A stretch of DNA of 64,000 nucleotides from Sphagnum magellanicum (GCA_021904315.1 CM038922.1:186001-250000); one strand, 5' to 3'; counted from the first letter of the stretch, positions 1-12,570 are shown. A program made the numbers and translations. The notes: generated by a model from the letters alone, not told the origin.

Positions 1-429
1 CGGAGGGATCTTACATTTTTTTTCATCCACGCAAATTGATCAATTGATCAGGGAGGCAGTTGCCTTACCCTCAATAAGGCCCCTCGGATGAGGGTGTAAC
101 CAGAATGCAAGCACCACCACCTTGGCTGCTGCCTTAGGCGATGCCCTTATTCTGGTAATGCCCGTGAGCTGGGGTCTGACTCACCGTGTAATCAATCCTC
201 CTTGGGCTTTGGGGACTAAATAAGCATATGCTTAGGAATGTTTTTAAGGGCATATTCATATTCGGACCCTGGTGGTGCTTTGCAGGTGCCAAAGAGAAAC
301 ATCCACCCATTGTGGTTGTTTTTGTTGGCTGTGCTTTTGTTGACAGCATTAATAAGGCCTCGAGCACAATAATGCCAAATACCATAGTAGTACATTTCCA
401 GCTTCCACACTAATAATTCTATTATCTTT
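1..429. other. Unassigned sequence at window edge
   Basis: Somewhat less AT-rich than what follows, but no open frame here resembles a protein I know. I see no RNA gene and no terminal repeats. It may be the edge of a transposon that continues to the left. Confidence 0.4.
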
Positions 430-615
430 GGAAATGTTTGAAAATTTTTAACTTGTATTTTTCAAAAGATTTTTTTTATAAAGTTCAAAGGAAAATATTG
501 AATCTTCAAGAATATGCTACTTGACAAAATGAATTTATAAAAAAATTATTTACTTATTCAAACAAACATGTGTTGAAGTTGCCAAGGTACTATGGTAGTT
601 CATTTCAGGGTTATT
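430..615 (+). repeat. Dispersed repeat family beta, copy 1
   Basis: An AT-rich stretch ending in ACATGTGTTGAAG, then TGCCAAGGTACTATGGTAG. Related segments end near 13290, 16610 and 19615, all on the plus strand and all with an ATTAATTA-like run before the conserved end. It is non-coding. It is probably one end of a non-autonomous transposon, whose class I cannot tell. Confidence 0.5.
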
Positions 616-1489
616 AGCAGGCTGAGACTTTGGAATTTGAAAATTTGTTGCCAACCCCCAAAAAGAAAACTTACATTATTATGCACACAATGTATTGAGA
701 GAATATCTTTAGGGGATGTTCCTCAACTTTCCAAGTGAAATGAGCATTAAGTATATGCCTTTGAACTTTGCACTTGCAATTACATCCCCTTCTGTGTTGT
801 GGACTGAGACCTCTAGTGACTGAAAGTGAATGCAATGGTTGAACTTGGCTGATGTCTAACTGGGAAGCTGTAGATGGCCTACCCAACATGCCAAAAATTG
901 ATTAATTGGTAAATTAAAATTTGAAAAATTCAGTGGATTTACAAGTGTAGACAAGACATGATGCTACTTTTTTAATTTATTATTTATTTTTCTATTTATT
1001 TCTGTCAATAGGATCCCAGGTCTTGGAGTATGCATATTTGTGACTGGCTCATATGTGCGGATGAGGCCCAGAAATGCCAATTGAAGGTTTAGCCCTTCCC
1101 CAACAAAAGATCAACTGCCTTACGACACCAAAACCAAAAATCCCCACCAGGGTTAAACAAAATGCACAATACAGCAAGGCCAGAGGCGAAGAAATGGGCC
1201 ATAGCCCATGAGAGACACCTGGAGATCCAGAAGAAGCAAACAATGAACACTTGGGTGAAAAGGGGGAGTTATTGTGCTGGTGGGGTTAGCTAAAGGCATA
1301 TTCCAAAATGCCCTGTGAAACTTGGGAGGGGAGATAAGACATCAAAACTCATTATGTTCAAGACCGTGTAAAACTTTATTTATGAAACGCATTGCATGTT
1401 CGAAAAATGTACAATGATATTAAAAACAAGGGATAATTTAAACGACGGCAAGTTAACACAAAGTAGATGTCAAAAACTTTCCATCTCAA
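616..1489. other. Unassigned intergenic sequence
   Basis: No convincing gene. A segment at about 1040-1250 on the plus strand reads with a Trp...Asn-Thr-Trp spacing faintly like the start of copia reverse transcriptase. It is too short and weak to call. Confidence 0.4.
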
Positions 1490-1499
1490 CAACCAACCG

Positions 1500-1935
1500 C
1501 TTGTAATAGGTTAGTTGTGGCGATGGGGGGTGTGTCCTGAAAGGGTGGAAGTCAAGAAGTAGCTAGGCCTAACGCCATTGCTTGACTTAAGATGCAGGAT
1601 GCTTGCATCCTTTGCAATGTAATTGAATTTTTTTGATGAAGAAAAGTAACCAAAACATAAAGAGGAGGGCCTTCTAGCCCTTTTAGGCTCCAAATAGCAA
1701 TGGCACAATGATTTAAGAATGCATTTGCTTATATGTGTAAACACCCAAATATTTCAATTGTTAAACAGAGGAATTGATCAATGTGGTGTTGGTCATGGTA
1801 ATTCCTTTCTTTGGCTTGAGTTGCATCGAAAGCAACAAATCCTTGAGTTGTGCAAGATCGAGGAAGTAGATTTGCATGTGTTGGGTCAATTATAACAACA
1901 TTAGCTAGGGTGCAAATTTCATTTTCGGTGAACAT
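1500..1935 (-). pseudogene. C-terminal endonuclease-like part of the LINE
   Basis: Two frames carry the end of the LINE protein. The first (1729-1935) reads NEICTLANVVIIDPTHANLL then QAKERNYHDQH and EIFGCLH. The second continues with GPPLYVLVTFLHQK-type sequence towards 1500. The acidic/proline 'IIDPT' followed at a distance by Lys-Glu fits a PD-(D/E)XK-like nuclease fold, which is an inference from spacing only. A frameshift near 1730-1745 and a stop near 1555 break it. Confidence 0.5.
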
Positions 1936-2969
1936 AATGTCAATTTGTCAATGGGAGGAATTGAGTGTGGTTGAAAAAAATGTATGTAGTTGTTTTCGTC
2001 CCATGTCGAAGTAAACATTTCATGGAATGGTAACAAAAGTGTTGAAAACTACATCATGGGTCCCCGTGAGTTTATTGCCATGGGTGTAATGTAAAAAGAT
2101 ATTCATAGGTTTGATGGGATGTGTGCACACACATCAAGGGGGGCCTACAATTGAAGGATGTGGTAATCCAAGCCGTGTCTAAAGCAACGTGGAGAAAATT
2201 GGGGAAAATAATTGAAAGGTTAAGAAAATTAGTTGAACTATAAACGAAGTGCTTGCCTCAAGATCGGAACACGATAAAATCTAGGCACGATGGGCCTCAA
2301 GTATCCCATCAAAAAACATGTTAAAAAGGGTATGATGGTGCAAATGTTCCAAAATGGAATCTTGAAGATGAACCATTTGTTGTTCAAAGAGTTGTTCAAA
2401 AGGAGAGAGACATGTTTGTGCTGAGGATTGAGAAGATCACATGTTGTTTTGAGGTGTTGTTGGAAAGGGAAGGTTTTGTTGTTGACTCATGCTAAGGCTT
2501 CAAAAAGGAAGGGATGTTAATCAACCATGACTTTAGTAGCTATGATTAAAGCTACAAAAGCCCAATTCCTTAAATAGGCTACTTGGGGCAATGGTGGATG
2601 TTGGTATGAGCCCGATGCCACCAAAAGTTATTGGGAGAAAAACTTGTTTTACAAGTTAGAAATTGTTTAAAACTATCAAAAGACCATGGACCCAAAAGAT
2701 ATCCAAACACTTAAAGGAAGGAAAAATCAAAAGAAACAAGGGAATATATGAAGGTGGGAGAGGGAGGTGTGCAACATAATAGATACAATGGCCGTTGTGC
2801 ATAGCAATGAGTTAATATTCCAAAGGTTACCTGGACATTGCCTAACCTAAGGAGAAAGTCAACATGTTGAACATCTTTTAGCAAGATATCTTTGATGAAA
2901 GATGATTTGAATGATGAAGTGCTCAATGGAATCCCCCAAGACTCTAATTGCTTATGATGTTGGTTTAAA

Positions 2970-3716
2970 TTAGGATGGGGTTTTGAAGTTGGGTGGTAGG
3001 CCTAAGAAAGATCGTGTTACACATTTTTGAAGTTGGACAAAAAAACCTATCACACAAAGTTCTATTTGAAAATGTTCATATGCAAAGGATACAATGGAGG
3101 GGGGGCCAATAATGTGAGTGTCATGTACAATGGATGGAAATAAATAGGAGGAGAAATTGCTAACTATAGAACGTAATGCCTTAAAGTGAACTAAGGTAAA
3201 TAATGCCCCTCCCAAAGGATCACCTTGATGAATTCCCATGGTAGATGGGATGATTGTGACATTGCCATCACAATTATGGTGATTATAAAATAGGGGATAT
3301 TCGAATGCATAAAATGCATGAACAAAGGGGATAAATTGTATGATGTCCCCACATGTTGCATGAAGTTTGTGAAATATGACCCCTTTTAATACCAAATTGA
3401 AAACGTTTGCCACATTTAGGTTGAGAACAACCCAATCAAGGTCAAGGTCGAAGGTGCACCGAATGCCATGGACTATTGTTTCATATCCACCCTTGGTTGC
3501 TATTCTGAATTGGTGTAAGGAGATATGTGTTGCAAAGGCATTGTGAAATTGAAAGCATAAATCGTGGTTTATGAGTTGATACAAGGTTTCCCTTACAACA
3601 ATGGGATGAACTCCATTCAAAAATTTGGTCATGGTTAAGAAGCAGGCCACCCCAAGGATATGTGCAATTCGACATGAAATGTGACCTTGTGCAATATGAA
3701 AGTAGAGTTGAAACAA
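2970..3716 (-). pseudogene. LINE reverse-transcriptase core (longest open segment, 248 codons)
   Basis: An uninterrupted 248-codon frame inside the LINE remnant. It contains the RT fingers/palm signature DLDWVVLNLNVANVFN (motif A region) and MGIHQGDPLGGALF (motif B region). Then comes IVHDTHIIG where the palm motif C normally reads A-D-D, so one catalytic aspartate appears replaced by histidine. Many Cys/His/Phe codons, where related elements would have Arg or Ala, suggest decay by C-to-T change. It is fused to neither a start nor an end of a real protein: the frame continues out of phase on both sides. It is a relic, not a gene. Confidence 0.75.
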
Positions 3717-4760
3717 CTATGGGAATCCATTCATAGAATCTTTTGGGTGAAAATAATCTCAGAGGTGTTCAAAGACCATTGAAAATGGAACACTTGTAAA
3801 TGGATTTGGCATGAATTGGGATGCTAGCTTGAAAAGTTAAATGAAAGTTCAAGGTCTTGGTCTAGTTCGTAATCTTCCAAAAAAAGTGGAAAGAAACCAT
3901 TTGATTCATGATGTAGAGGGGTGTGAACCAAGTGGTGTCAAAGGATGTGGATGAAGGAAAAATTGGTGCTAGAATACATGCTACTTGAAAATAGTCTCCT
4001 ACATGTTTAAAGACTAAATTATGAAAAAAACATTTATGAGTTGGAGGATCATGTTAAGCATGAGGTATTGAACTCGAACTTGTTGCCAAAACTTGGGCTC
4101 ATAAAAAAATTTCATCTTGTAGGTTTTCCTAATTACGTGCTAAAAAACATTTAAGTCGGATTTTCATTTCCTTATGCCTAATGGCCCCCCTTCGAAGGAA
4201 TAAAACAAGACACCACTAGGGTAGCATGAAAAGCGAATGCAAAACTGCCACATCATAAGGGCCTTGTGTTAATTTATCCAGTGGAAAATGAAATGCCACT
4301 TATACATCACGTCATAAGGCAATAGGGATGCAATTGTATAATGAAAGACAACGAAAGCCAAAATGGAAGGACCCAAGGACATGTAATGCCAAAACCGAAG
4401 CCCATGCCGATGCCAACGAGTTGGGAATAAAGGAAGTTATTGGGCTAAAAAGGTGTTAGGTCTGGATAAGATGAATTGGATGCCTAATAAAAATGTTGGT
4501 GACAGGTTAACCCTTGAAAGGTAAATTGACATCCATAGGTGGGGCAAAAAGCTCTTAATGGAGGTTGTAGGTGTGTTGGGAAGATGGGGGTGGGTTGAAG
4601 GGTTTGATCATGGGGAACTATAAGGGTTAATATAATGGAAAGAGCAGAAGGTTCGACATGTGTATTATTTATAGGGATTGGGAAAATGTTGGGTTGGGGT
4701 TCCACATTCACACAAAGGGCTAAGGGTTGATAATGGGAACTAGTGGATGGTGCGCGATTT

Positions 4761-7700
4761 GCATAGGAAAGGGGATGGAAAATGGGGTTGTGGTGGTGTG
4801 TGAAAGGGGAAATGGGTGATGTGAACTACGAAGTTTGATGAAACATGATGAACTAAGGGACATGGGGCGTTTTGTGCCTATGAGGAGAGAGGTTTATTAG
4901 GAGCACAATTGCAAATAAGTCCCACATTTTTGAGATTGTTTATTTCAACACAATAATTTTAAACCTTAGAATCAACCACATAAAACTAAATAGATCAAAA
5001 GGAAAAAAATAATGAATTGTCACAAATAGGCAAGTCATGTTTCAAAGGATAGCCAAACTTTAACTTTGCCATGTACCTTAAACTTTAAATTTAACCTTGG
5101 AGACCATCATCTTTATTTTATTGGGTTTAACACAACCTATACAATTGTGAAAACTATTGTGCAAAGATTAGGGGCACAAAAACTTATAATCTTTTATTCT
5201 TTGGACTACCCAACTAAAGTAACACCCAACTTTAATAATAGAAAAATACTTTAAACTCAATATTTTGCTTTAAAAAAAACACCCCAAAAAACATATTATT
5301 GGTGAATGACTAACCATTATGTATTCACATGTTCACACTTACAATGCATTTTTTTTTTCTTTCTATTTTTTTTACTTTGCTATTTGTCCAAGATTGTGAC
5401 AAAAACCAAGAAAAACCAAGATTGTGGCAAAGACTCTTCTTTATGGTAGAAACCTTATATTGTGCTTAATTTGTGGGTAATGACTAGATTCTTGGTGATA
5501 AATTATTTTTTGGGCTTGACAAAAATGTAAAAAAAAAAAGACCCACCACAAAACAAAAGCCAAAAAAAAGAAAAGCAAAAAACACAAAACCCACCCTCCC
5601 TTAGACTCTTCACCTTCGTTGTCTTGTTGCATATTGATGGTGGTGTTATCGTTGCACTATCCTCTTCCTTTGCTTTAAAAAATGGTTGTTCTCATATGCC
5701 CCACCAAACCCTAAAAATCTAGGAAGTAGATTTACAACTAATCCTTTTAATGAAATTGCAACTCAACCACCAACCAAGCCTCTTTTTACTAAAATGGAAC
5801 TAAAACCCCTCTTCCCTTTTCCTTGAAAACCCTCAATTACAAAATTTCTCCCCTTTGTTTCTCTTTGCCTATCTTTCTCTCTTTCCTCTTTTTGCACAAT
5901 GCTAACAACTCAGCACAAGGAAGCAACAACAATAGTGGCAACAAAACTGCTGCCGCCACTACTATCATCACTCAAACATGTTACATCTATGTATGTTTTC
6001 CTTACTAGTGTAATTTATATGCAGGTTGGACGCGATATTCTTCTTATCACAATAAATATGCAAAATTAAGCTACATGTCTTAAATCTATGTTTTCCATTC
6101 CTAGTGTCATATGGGTGTTGGACCTAATATTCATTCATATACTGGTGATAGATAGGTAGTAACTAGCAACAATATCCCATATCCACTCCCCTGTACAGCA
6201 TATTGAACAATGCCAGAGATATATAAGCAAGGAAAGCAAAAAGCATAAAAAATACTCACAAAGGAGATTATAAGCACAGTTGGTGTAGTTGTGTTATGAG
6301 ATGACTTGGAGTAAGTGTGGTTGTTTCAGGTCCCAAAAAGAAAAAAGGAAACCACGTGGAAAACACAACTAGAGGAGATCATAATGACGGTCACTTAAGA
6401 CTTGACCATCTGTCCTAATGACCATGCGCTTATAAATTCTCTTACAACAAACTCAAATATATCTTTGCATCTTTGTTCACCCCTTCACTTTCACAATAAT
6501 TCTAAACAGAAGTTTATTTGCCAGAAATATGGGCCCCTATGAACCCAGATTTTTTTTCCCTAAATATTTGGTTTGTGAAAGGGTGGTTTTAAGCCAGAGG
6601 AAACACGTTTTCCCAAATTTTTCCGTACAAAATTATTTTACAAAACAGAGCAAACTCACCACCAAAAAATCTATATTTTATTTTGACACAATAGACTCAT
6701 AAGTAAGTGCTGGGGAGCATCATGGACAGGTGTATTGGATAAGGAAGTGAGCTACTACCTATCTAGGTTTCTATTGTTATTTCTAATAATTAGTAAGGGA
6801 GTGCATCCATGTATATATATATTTAAAGAGCCACTTTGGTTGGCCCATCGTGAATATTTTTGAAACATTGAGCAGCCCCCCATTAGAAGCACCTATGTGA
6901 TCCCCACTCCCCAAAACAGAAGCATAGTGGCTTCCATGTGGCACACCATTTTAGTTTTTATATATATACATATATATGACAATTTCAACCTGAGCCAAAG
7001 CATCTGGGATACATCAAAAGAGAAAACCACCAGAATTTGAGGTTAAATTTAAATTTAGAAAGCATTTTCTTAGCTGGCCAAGTGGGGCTCATGCAAACCT
7101 CCATAGACAGAAGAGCACTACTCTCCCCAGCAAAAAGAAATCCCTCCCTCTCCCCCTCCTTCTCACTCCACCCCAAAAAGAAAAAAAGAACCTAGGGCCC
7201 TAGGGTGCATGCTGCCTCACCTCATTGGCCACATAAATATTCTATTGCTAAAACGCTTCATCGTCATTTTCAAACTGGACTAACACCCCTTCCTAAGAGC
7301 ATGGGTACCTATTATTGAAAAAGTGCTTCTCACTTTAAAGGCTTGTGAGTGTTTAAGTGCCAATGCAAAATTCTCTCAACACTCCAACTTTGCTGAAGGA
7401 AAGGTAAAAGGAAGAAGTTATTTTAAAACATAAAATGAAAGAAATAATTGTGGGCAAACAGATTGCATTGTACAACATAAGCATCATAAAAGTGGACATA
7501 TGGACAATGAATGGGACAATGCATGCGTCATGCTTGTCAAGCTCGGTATCACATTTAATTCATTGCACGAGTTTACTGCTTGCCTTTGGACACATCCAAA
7601 GTCCTTGTACTCAAATACACATTTTGTAGTCATCCCTTTGAGACGTGGAATAGCCTTCCATTACAAGGGGGAAAAAAAGAATACAACAAGATATTTACTT

Positions 7701-7883
7701 ATTACACTTGTAAATAACATCACTTGAGCTCAAATTCTGAAACAAGGGTTTGTTTTCTCCATGTGGTGCCACTTGAATCATGGATGAGATCCAATAGGAG
7801 CAAAAACCTTTGGAATTGGCTTTTTTATTGTGTGAAGTGTGGAGTAAAGCCCCAGAGGAAACCATGGATTTTAATGCGTGAGT
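4761..7883. other. AT-rich intergenic sequence, no gene
   Basis: Short open frames at 5066-5254, 5823-6008 and 7435-7727 are low-complexity or lack any family resemblance. Short TA runs occur near 6815 and 6960. A single AAACCCTAAA telomere-like box near 5705 is isolated. I see no RNA gene, TIR or LTR. Confidence 0.45.
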
Positions 7884-7990
7884 GTAAAGACCTGGTCCAA
7901 ATTTTTTTTAAAATTTTCCTTACACCCGATGGGCACCATGAGAAAATAAAAAATAAAAATGAGGGGCATTTTGAAAAGAAATATGCCAGG
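7884..7990 (+). repeat. Dispersed repeat, copy shared with 12363-12470
   Basis: Begins AAAGACCTGGTCCAAATTTT and later has GGGCACCATGAGAAA. The stretch at 12363-12470 has the same order of blocks (AAAGACCTGCTCCAAATTTT, then GGGTATCATGAGAAA). Both are plus-strand. It is a non-coding transposon fragment of unknown class. Confidence 0.5.
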
Positions 7991-8149
7991 TAACATGCTG
8001 AACAATTACACTAAAAGAATTGCAGCCGGTGAAGAGGAAGAGGAGGATGGATGGTTATTACCATGCATTATGAATGGACAAATTCCTCCATGATGCAATT
8101 GGCTTTCACCTTAGAATAAGGAGAAAGTGAAGAGGCTGATAATTACCAT

Positions 8150-9060
8150 ACCAGTGTTGTGCGTGTAAATGGTTTTGGACTTACACTAAATCCCATAATG
8201 AAATTTATTTACACTCTGTGCAAGTGTAAATGTAGAAATAAATATATTTATATAATTATACATGGTTCAATAAAATAATGTAAATGTACAACAATGTAAG
8301 AAATGTGATTTCTACTTGAGAAGGGGAGATTTCATAATTTTTTTGATGATAAACCAGCTAAATGGTCCATTGCACAAAAAGAAAAACTATCAAAATATAT
8401 ACACTCACAACTAATTCATATGACTTTGCAAAAATCTATGGTCATTAAACGTATATAATAAAATTATCTATAAAATAAGGAAAACAACACTAGAACCTTG
8501 AGTTTGATCATAAATAAGGTGAAATTCAAAAAAATAAAAACCTACCCAAAAAAAGAGAAAAACATTGGCATTCAAGGGTGGGGGGACCTCAGTTTTTGTG
8601 GTGAACTGAGTTTCACCCTGTCTTTCCTTTTTCCTTACGCCTCCTATGTTGCTGCATATATTTTCACTGCTCCTACTTGTAAAGGTACTATAATTAGTCT
8701 TGAACCTTGTACATTAAATGCTGCTTTTCAGCATTTCATTCCCAGATTTAATATCTTACTTTATGGATACCCCTGAAAGAAGGGTTTGGGGTGAAAGGAG
8801 GCCCAAAGACAGGATAACTTTACAAATAATTTTAGTATTTACACTTACACCCCCTAAAATATTTACACGGGGCGGTGTAAGTCTATTTGACAAATATTTA
8901 CACTGGCCCCATGTAAATGTAAAACAAATATATACACTGCAACAAGATAAGTGTAAGTGTAAAAAATTTGGATGTGTAAGTGTAAATGATTTACACTTAC
9001 ACAAGATTTACATACCATATATACGGCTATTGACACTTACACACACGACACTGTACCATA
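8150..9060. repeat. TGTAAGTGTAAA-rich region with inverted copies
   Basis: The motif GTGTAAGTGTAAA and its complement TTTACACTTACAC, with variants, recur more than a dozen times from about 8160 to 9045, often in opposed pairs. The best pair forms the palindrome at 8974-9002. The overlapping open frames on both strands (8718-9068 and 8756-9004) follow from this repetition and are not genes. A foldback or non-autonomous DNA element is the likeliest origin. Confidence 0.6.
8974..9002. repeat. Perfect 13-bp palindrome with 3-nt loop
   Basis: GTGTAAGTGTAAA (8974-8986), loop TGA, TTTACACTTACAC (8990-9002). Every base of the arms pairs. It is the centre of the TGTAAGTGTAAA-rich region. Confidence 0.85.
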
Positions 9061-11049
9061 CCCAATAATAAATAAATGAAAGGGAACTATAATTCCCACA
9101 TTGCCTGCAAAATGAGGTGACCAGTAGTTTATTTGAAACATGTTCTTTAACAGCCCATTCTTCTCATGCTGCCTTCATCTTTGGCTGGAACAAAAATTAT
9201 ATAGGCTATAGCTTGGCAAAAGATGCCTATTCAAGTGGTGCCCATCTGGGTCCATGAGTAACAAGGCTACACTTCGAATCTGTGACCATGAAGTCTTTAA
9301 TAATTTAGTTGCAATTTTATTGTTTTTTCTTGCTATGGTTTTTTTTAATACCTATGGCAACATTTGGACACCTAACTTTGGGCATGGGTTAGCTTAATGG
9401 GAATGTAACCAGTTTTCAGGGTCTTTCTTCCAGTGCTTTTCCAAGCTTTTTCCTAGGTGGGAGAGGTAACCATTTTTAGGTTACCCTACTTGTGTTGTCA
9501 GTGTTTGTTTTAATATAAATTGATGACGAGAAAACCTGTCACACTTTGGAACAAGCCCTAGAAGAACCTATTTCCAGGTAACGAAAACAATGCCCCAACA
9601 CCCAGCTAGGCTTGTCACATTCTTCAGTGGAACAAGCCTATTCCATAATACATGTATGAGCCTCTAAACCTTACAAAGCTTGTATTGTATTGGAACTGGC
9701 TTTGGTAGGAACCCATGCCAATGGCCATTGTTGAAACAATACTGTCTATAATTAATATTCAATATTCATATTCTTACTTATATTAATAATCAATTCCAAC
9801 TATATCTATTGCCATTGTTGCTTTATATTATAAACAGCATGCTACTTCAACTCTTGTGGGGTGGGGGATGGAATTCTTATCTACATCCAGGGGTAATGTG
9901 ATATTGAGCCATGGCTATTATGGGTAAATGAGACACATATGAGGCAAATGTTGTTCCTGGCATTTGCCATGGAAAATCGTTCTTGTGCCAAATTACGAAG
10001 GCTTTACTTATGCCACAAAACCCACACCAAGTTTGGCTGAAACTTTTGCATCCTTTATGACCAGCATGAACCGCTAGCTCAATGGGAACATAACCATTTA
10101 CCTTATTGGGAACATAATGATTAGCTTAATGGGAACATAACCATACTTTGTTTTAGTTCGATCAGCACAAAACAAAGACTTATAGAAACCCCAATATAAT
10201 TAATTATTGCCCATTTTTTTACTGTGTGAATTTGATTTGGGTATCTATCTATCCATTCTATTGAAGTATTGGCTATTCCAAGCACACTTGCCTCCTTCCA
10301 TCATTTGGTAAACACATGTCCCAAAATAAAAGGAAATCATGGTTCATGAACTTGATTAGGTTTGCTATGTAAAGACCTCCTTGGATTTTTCTAGTGTATT
10401 AACTTAACCACTGCATTTTGATTCTTCACATACTTAATCCCAAATGATTGACTAGAGATGATCCATAACTTAACCACTGGTGACTGCAGTTGGTTTCTGT
10501 ATATGTTTACTCACAAATGATTTCAGAGACAAAAGACCCTTTGTCTAAGTAGTCTTCAAAGTTCAAGGAGTTGGGTGTTGGTTTGGGTGGTAACTCAGGT
10601 GGACGAGAGTAAACCAACAACCAACCATTGGGTGGATCACCACACCGGATGGATGGTTTGTCCACAGGAAACACTTTTACTGTCCCATAACTAACCATGG
10701 TAGTTATTCATGTACTAACCATCCACACATACCAGACAACCACCAACTGCCTTACATGTTACATATGTAGTAAGCCCTTACATTTCCTACCAACTTACCT
10801 ATGATACCTACCCACTTACTAGTTATCTACCTAGGTAATGTGAAGGGGAAGTAGATGGTTTGTTTCTAGGTAATTAGGGCTGTTTTTACTACCTATCTAA
10901 GAACTTGCTTGCAGGTTATTAGGAGGTAGTAAAAGAAGCAACATGGTGGTTCCCTATCTAGGGAATCGGAACCCCACACGAAAACTGTTTCCTGACCACT
11001 TGCCATCCATCATCCTTCATGGTGTGATGCTTTTTTACTGGGTATATAT
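9061..11049. other. Intergenic sequence with short repeats
   Basis: No gene recognised. A roughly 25-bp motif containing TTAATGGGAACATAACCAT occurs three times at 10073-10145, with a related copy near 9392. Around 10790-10930 there are many TACCTA/TAGGTA tetramer-like words. The 63-codon frame at 10507-10698 (minus) has no family resemblance. Confidence 0.4.
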
Positions 11050-11850
11050 AGCCAAAAATCAAAATTCGAAGTGCTAAAATCAAGTTTTTTTTTTGGGGAG
11101 ATTTTCAGTAATCAAAATTCAACCAAAATTTAAGAAAAAAATCGCCAGATTTCTATACATGGGTTCAAGTAAGGTAACCAAACATATGGAATGATGTTTT
11201 AAAAAATTTGCAGAAGTATCTATCCTGGAGCCAAATCTGGCTAAGTTTTCCTATGGATTATCAGCACTTTGGCTACATCACAAAAATTGGCACTGTTGTG
11301 GATTGTTGTGGGATGCAGCAAAAAAAAATTTATAGTAAAATTTCGCCAAAAAATGAAATTAAACAAATAAAATTCGAAAAGGAAATGATTTTGTAGTTTT
11401 TCAGTTGCCAAAAGTGAGGGGGATAGAAAAGGTAAATTTCACAAGATTCATATACTTGGTTTTCATTGTGTAGCCAAACATATAGAAGGATGATTAAAGA
11501 TTTGTGCTTTATTTCTGGTGTTTAGCCAGATTTGGCTAAACCTTCTTACGGATGATGGCCACATTTTTTGGGGCACAATTTCACAACCTGTCAAGGAGAG
11601 GGAAGGAAAAGAAAAGGGGGGAAAGAGAGAAAGGTACAGAGAGTTTTTTTTGCTAAAAATTGGGCCCACGTCATCACATTATGAGTGAAATAAAAAAATT
11701 CAAGTAAAATCCAAAGTCACCATAATTAGAGAAATATTTTTTTACCAAACCGCCAGATTATAGGGGGGATTTAAAATTCTTATGCTTTCCTCCTCTGACC
11801 TGTAGCCAAATTTGGCTAAGTTGAGTTGTGAATGATCGCCAATCCACTGC
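11050..11850 (+). repeat. Three near-tandem copies of dispersed repeat family alpha (about 300-bp period)
   Basis: Copies centred on 11143-11290, 11440-11585 and 11751-11846 share a block near 'CAGATTT..TATAC.TGG', then 'TAGCCAAACATATAGAAGGATG', then 'GCCAAATTTGGCTAA', then 'GGATGAT.GCCAC'. Spacing between copies is about 297 and 311 bp. The palindrome-like GCCAAATTTGGC is the best-kept word. Further copies lie at 15211, 16105, 18400, 24395 and 31808, all plus-strand. Confidence 0.6.
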
Positions 11851-12362
11851 GGGCTCCTTCCCACTGCTGCCACGACGACTTCACGTGACCCAGGCGGATG
11901 TGGGCGGCCTCATGAGTGGGGGTGTGGAACCCATTCTCTCAACGAGTTTTCGACACGTGTTGGTCGTTTTTAGCGCCATGTCGGCCCAGCCAATCATCTG
12001 CCCCTTTTGTGGATTACAACAAAATCTGACAATGCATGCGTGCTGGCTGGGCTGACATGGCGGCCCCCCTCCCTCCCCGCCCTTTTCCTCTCCTCCACTT
12101 TACTTACTTCTTTCCTTTTCTTTTCTTTTACTTTCTTTTATTTAAAAAAACACTGGTGACTGGCTATCGGAAAATAAATACAGCTGGCATAACTTAATGT
12201 AATATAATTTCTCGCCTCCAGAATAAGAAGAGGCTCTTTTTTTTTTCTTTTTTAAAAAAAATGTTTTTCACCCTTTGCGGGAAAAAAAAGGGCCCATGCA
12301 ATGTGGAGCCAAGTGTAGGCCTGAGAACCTTAAAGCCTATTGTGCTGAGGGGTTTGCCAAGT
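11851..12362. other. Unassigned, locally GC-richer segment
   Basis: The stretch 11851-12090 is clearly GC-richer than its surroundings, and a 75-codon frame at 11828-12055 (plus) runs through it. The translation matches nothing I know, and an out-of-phase alpha repeat overlaps its start. I do not call a gene. Pyrimidine tracts follow to 12150. Confidence 0.4.
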
Positions 12363-12470
12363 TAAAGACCTGCTCCAAATTTTTATTTTCAAAAAATATT
12401 TTCAACATGATACCCAGCAGCTAGGCTACCCATTGGGTATCATGAGAAAGAGAAAAAAAAAGGAAAAGGA
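12363..12470 (+). repeat. Dispersed repeat, copy shared with 7884-7990
   Basis: Same block order as the first copy, with an added self-complementary pair around GATACCCA...TGGGTATC at 12400-12441. Confidence 0.5.
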
Positions 12471-12527
12471 AACGCCCTCAAGAGCAGGTATTAGCCTATG
12501 TGTAGGGTAAAGCGCCAGGGTGGGGGT

Positions 12528-12570
12528 ATTCCCAAAATAAGCGGCCCCCAGTCCTGGTTATTTTGGGAAT
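12528..12570. repeat. Hairpin, 13-bp perfect stem
   Basis: ATTCCCAAAATAA (12528-12540) pairs with TTATTTTGGGAAT (12558-12570) across a 17-nt loop. A related unpaired block (AAAGGCCCAAAGGGGG...AAAATAAGGGGCC) at 19170-19220 suggests a dispersed foldback element. Confidence 0.7.

Larger units (their letters stand above)
1490..4760 (-). mobile_element. Decayed LINE (non-LTR retrotransposon) with RT and endonuclease-like C-terminus
   Basis: Read right to left, the remnant gives in order: a C2H2-like zinc finger near 4500-4560 (CPTYGC...HQHFY), a poorly conserved linker at 3720-4480, a reverse-transcriptase core at 2970-3716, a segment at 2711-2926 (FGILTHCYAQRP), and a C-terminal part at 1500-1935 that includes DVVIIDPT and EIFGCLH. 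The order of zinc finger, RT, then a C-terminal nuclease-like region is that of R2/NeSL-type LINEs, which use a restriction-like endonuclease. Ordinary plant L1 elements instead carry an N-terminal AP endonuclease. The reading frame changes several times and there are many stops, so the copy is long dead. No target-site duplication or poly(A) tail was found. The LINE call is firm; the clade is inferred. Confidence 0.75.

Noticed and set aside
1040-1250. Copia-like reverse-transcriptase start on the plus strand
   Set aside because: Only a Trp...Thr-Trp spacing supports it. Too short, and no other copia part is near.
5700-5712. Telomere repeat (AAACCCTAAA)
   Set aside because: A single isolated box with no array around it.
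8718-9068. 116-codon plus and 82-codon minus frames
   Set aside because: Both are produced by the inverted TGTAAGTGTAAA words.
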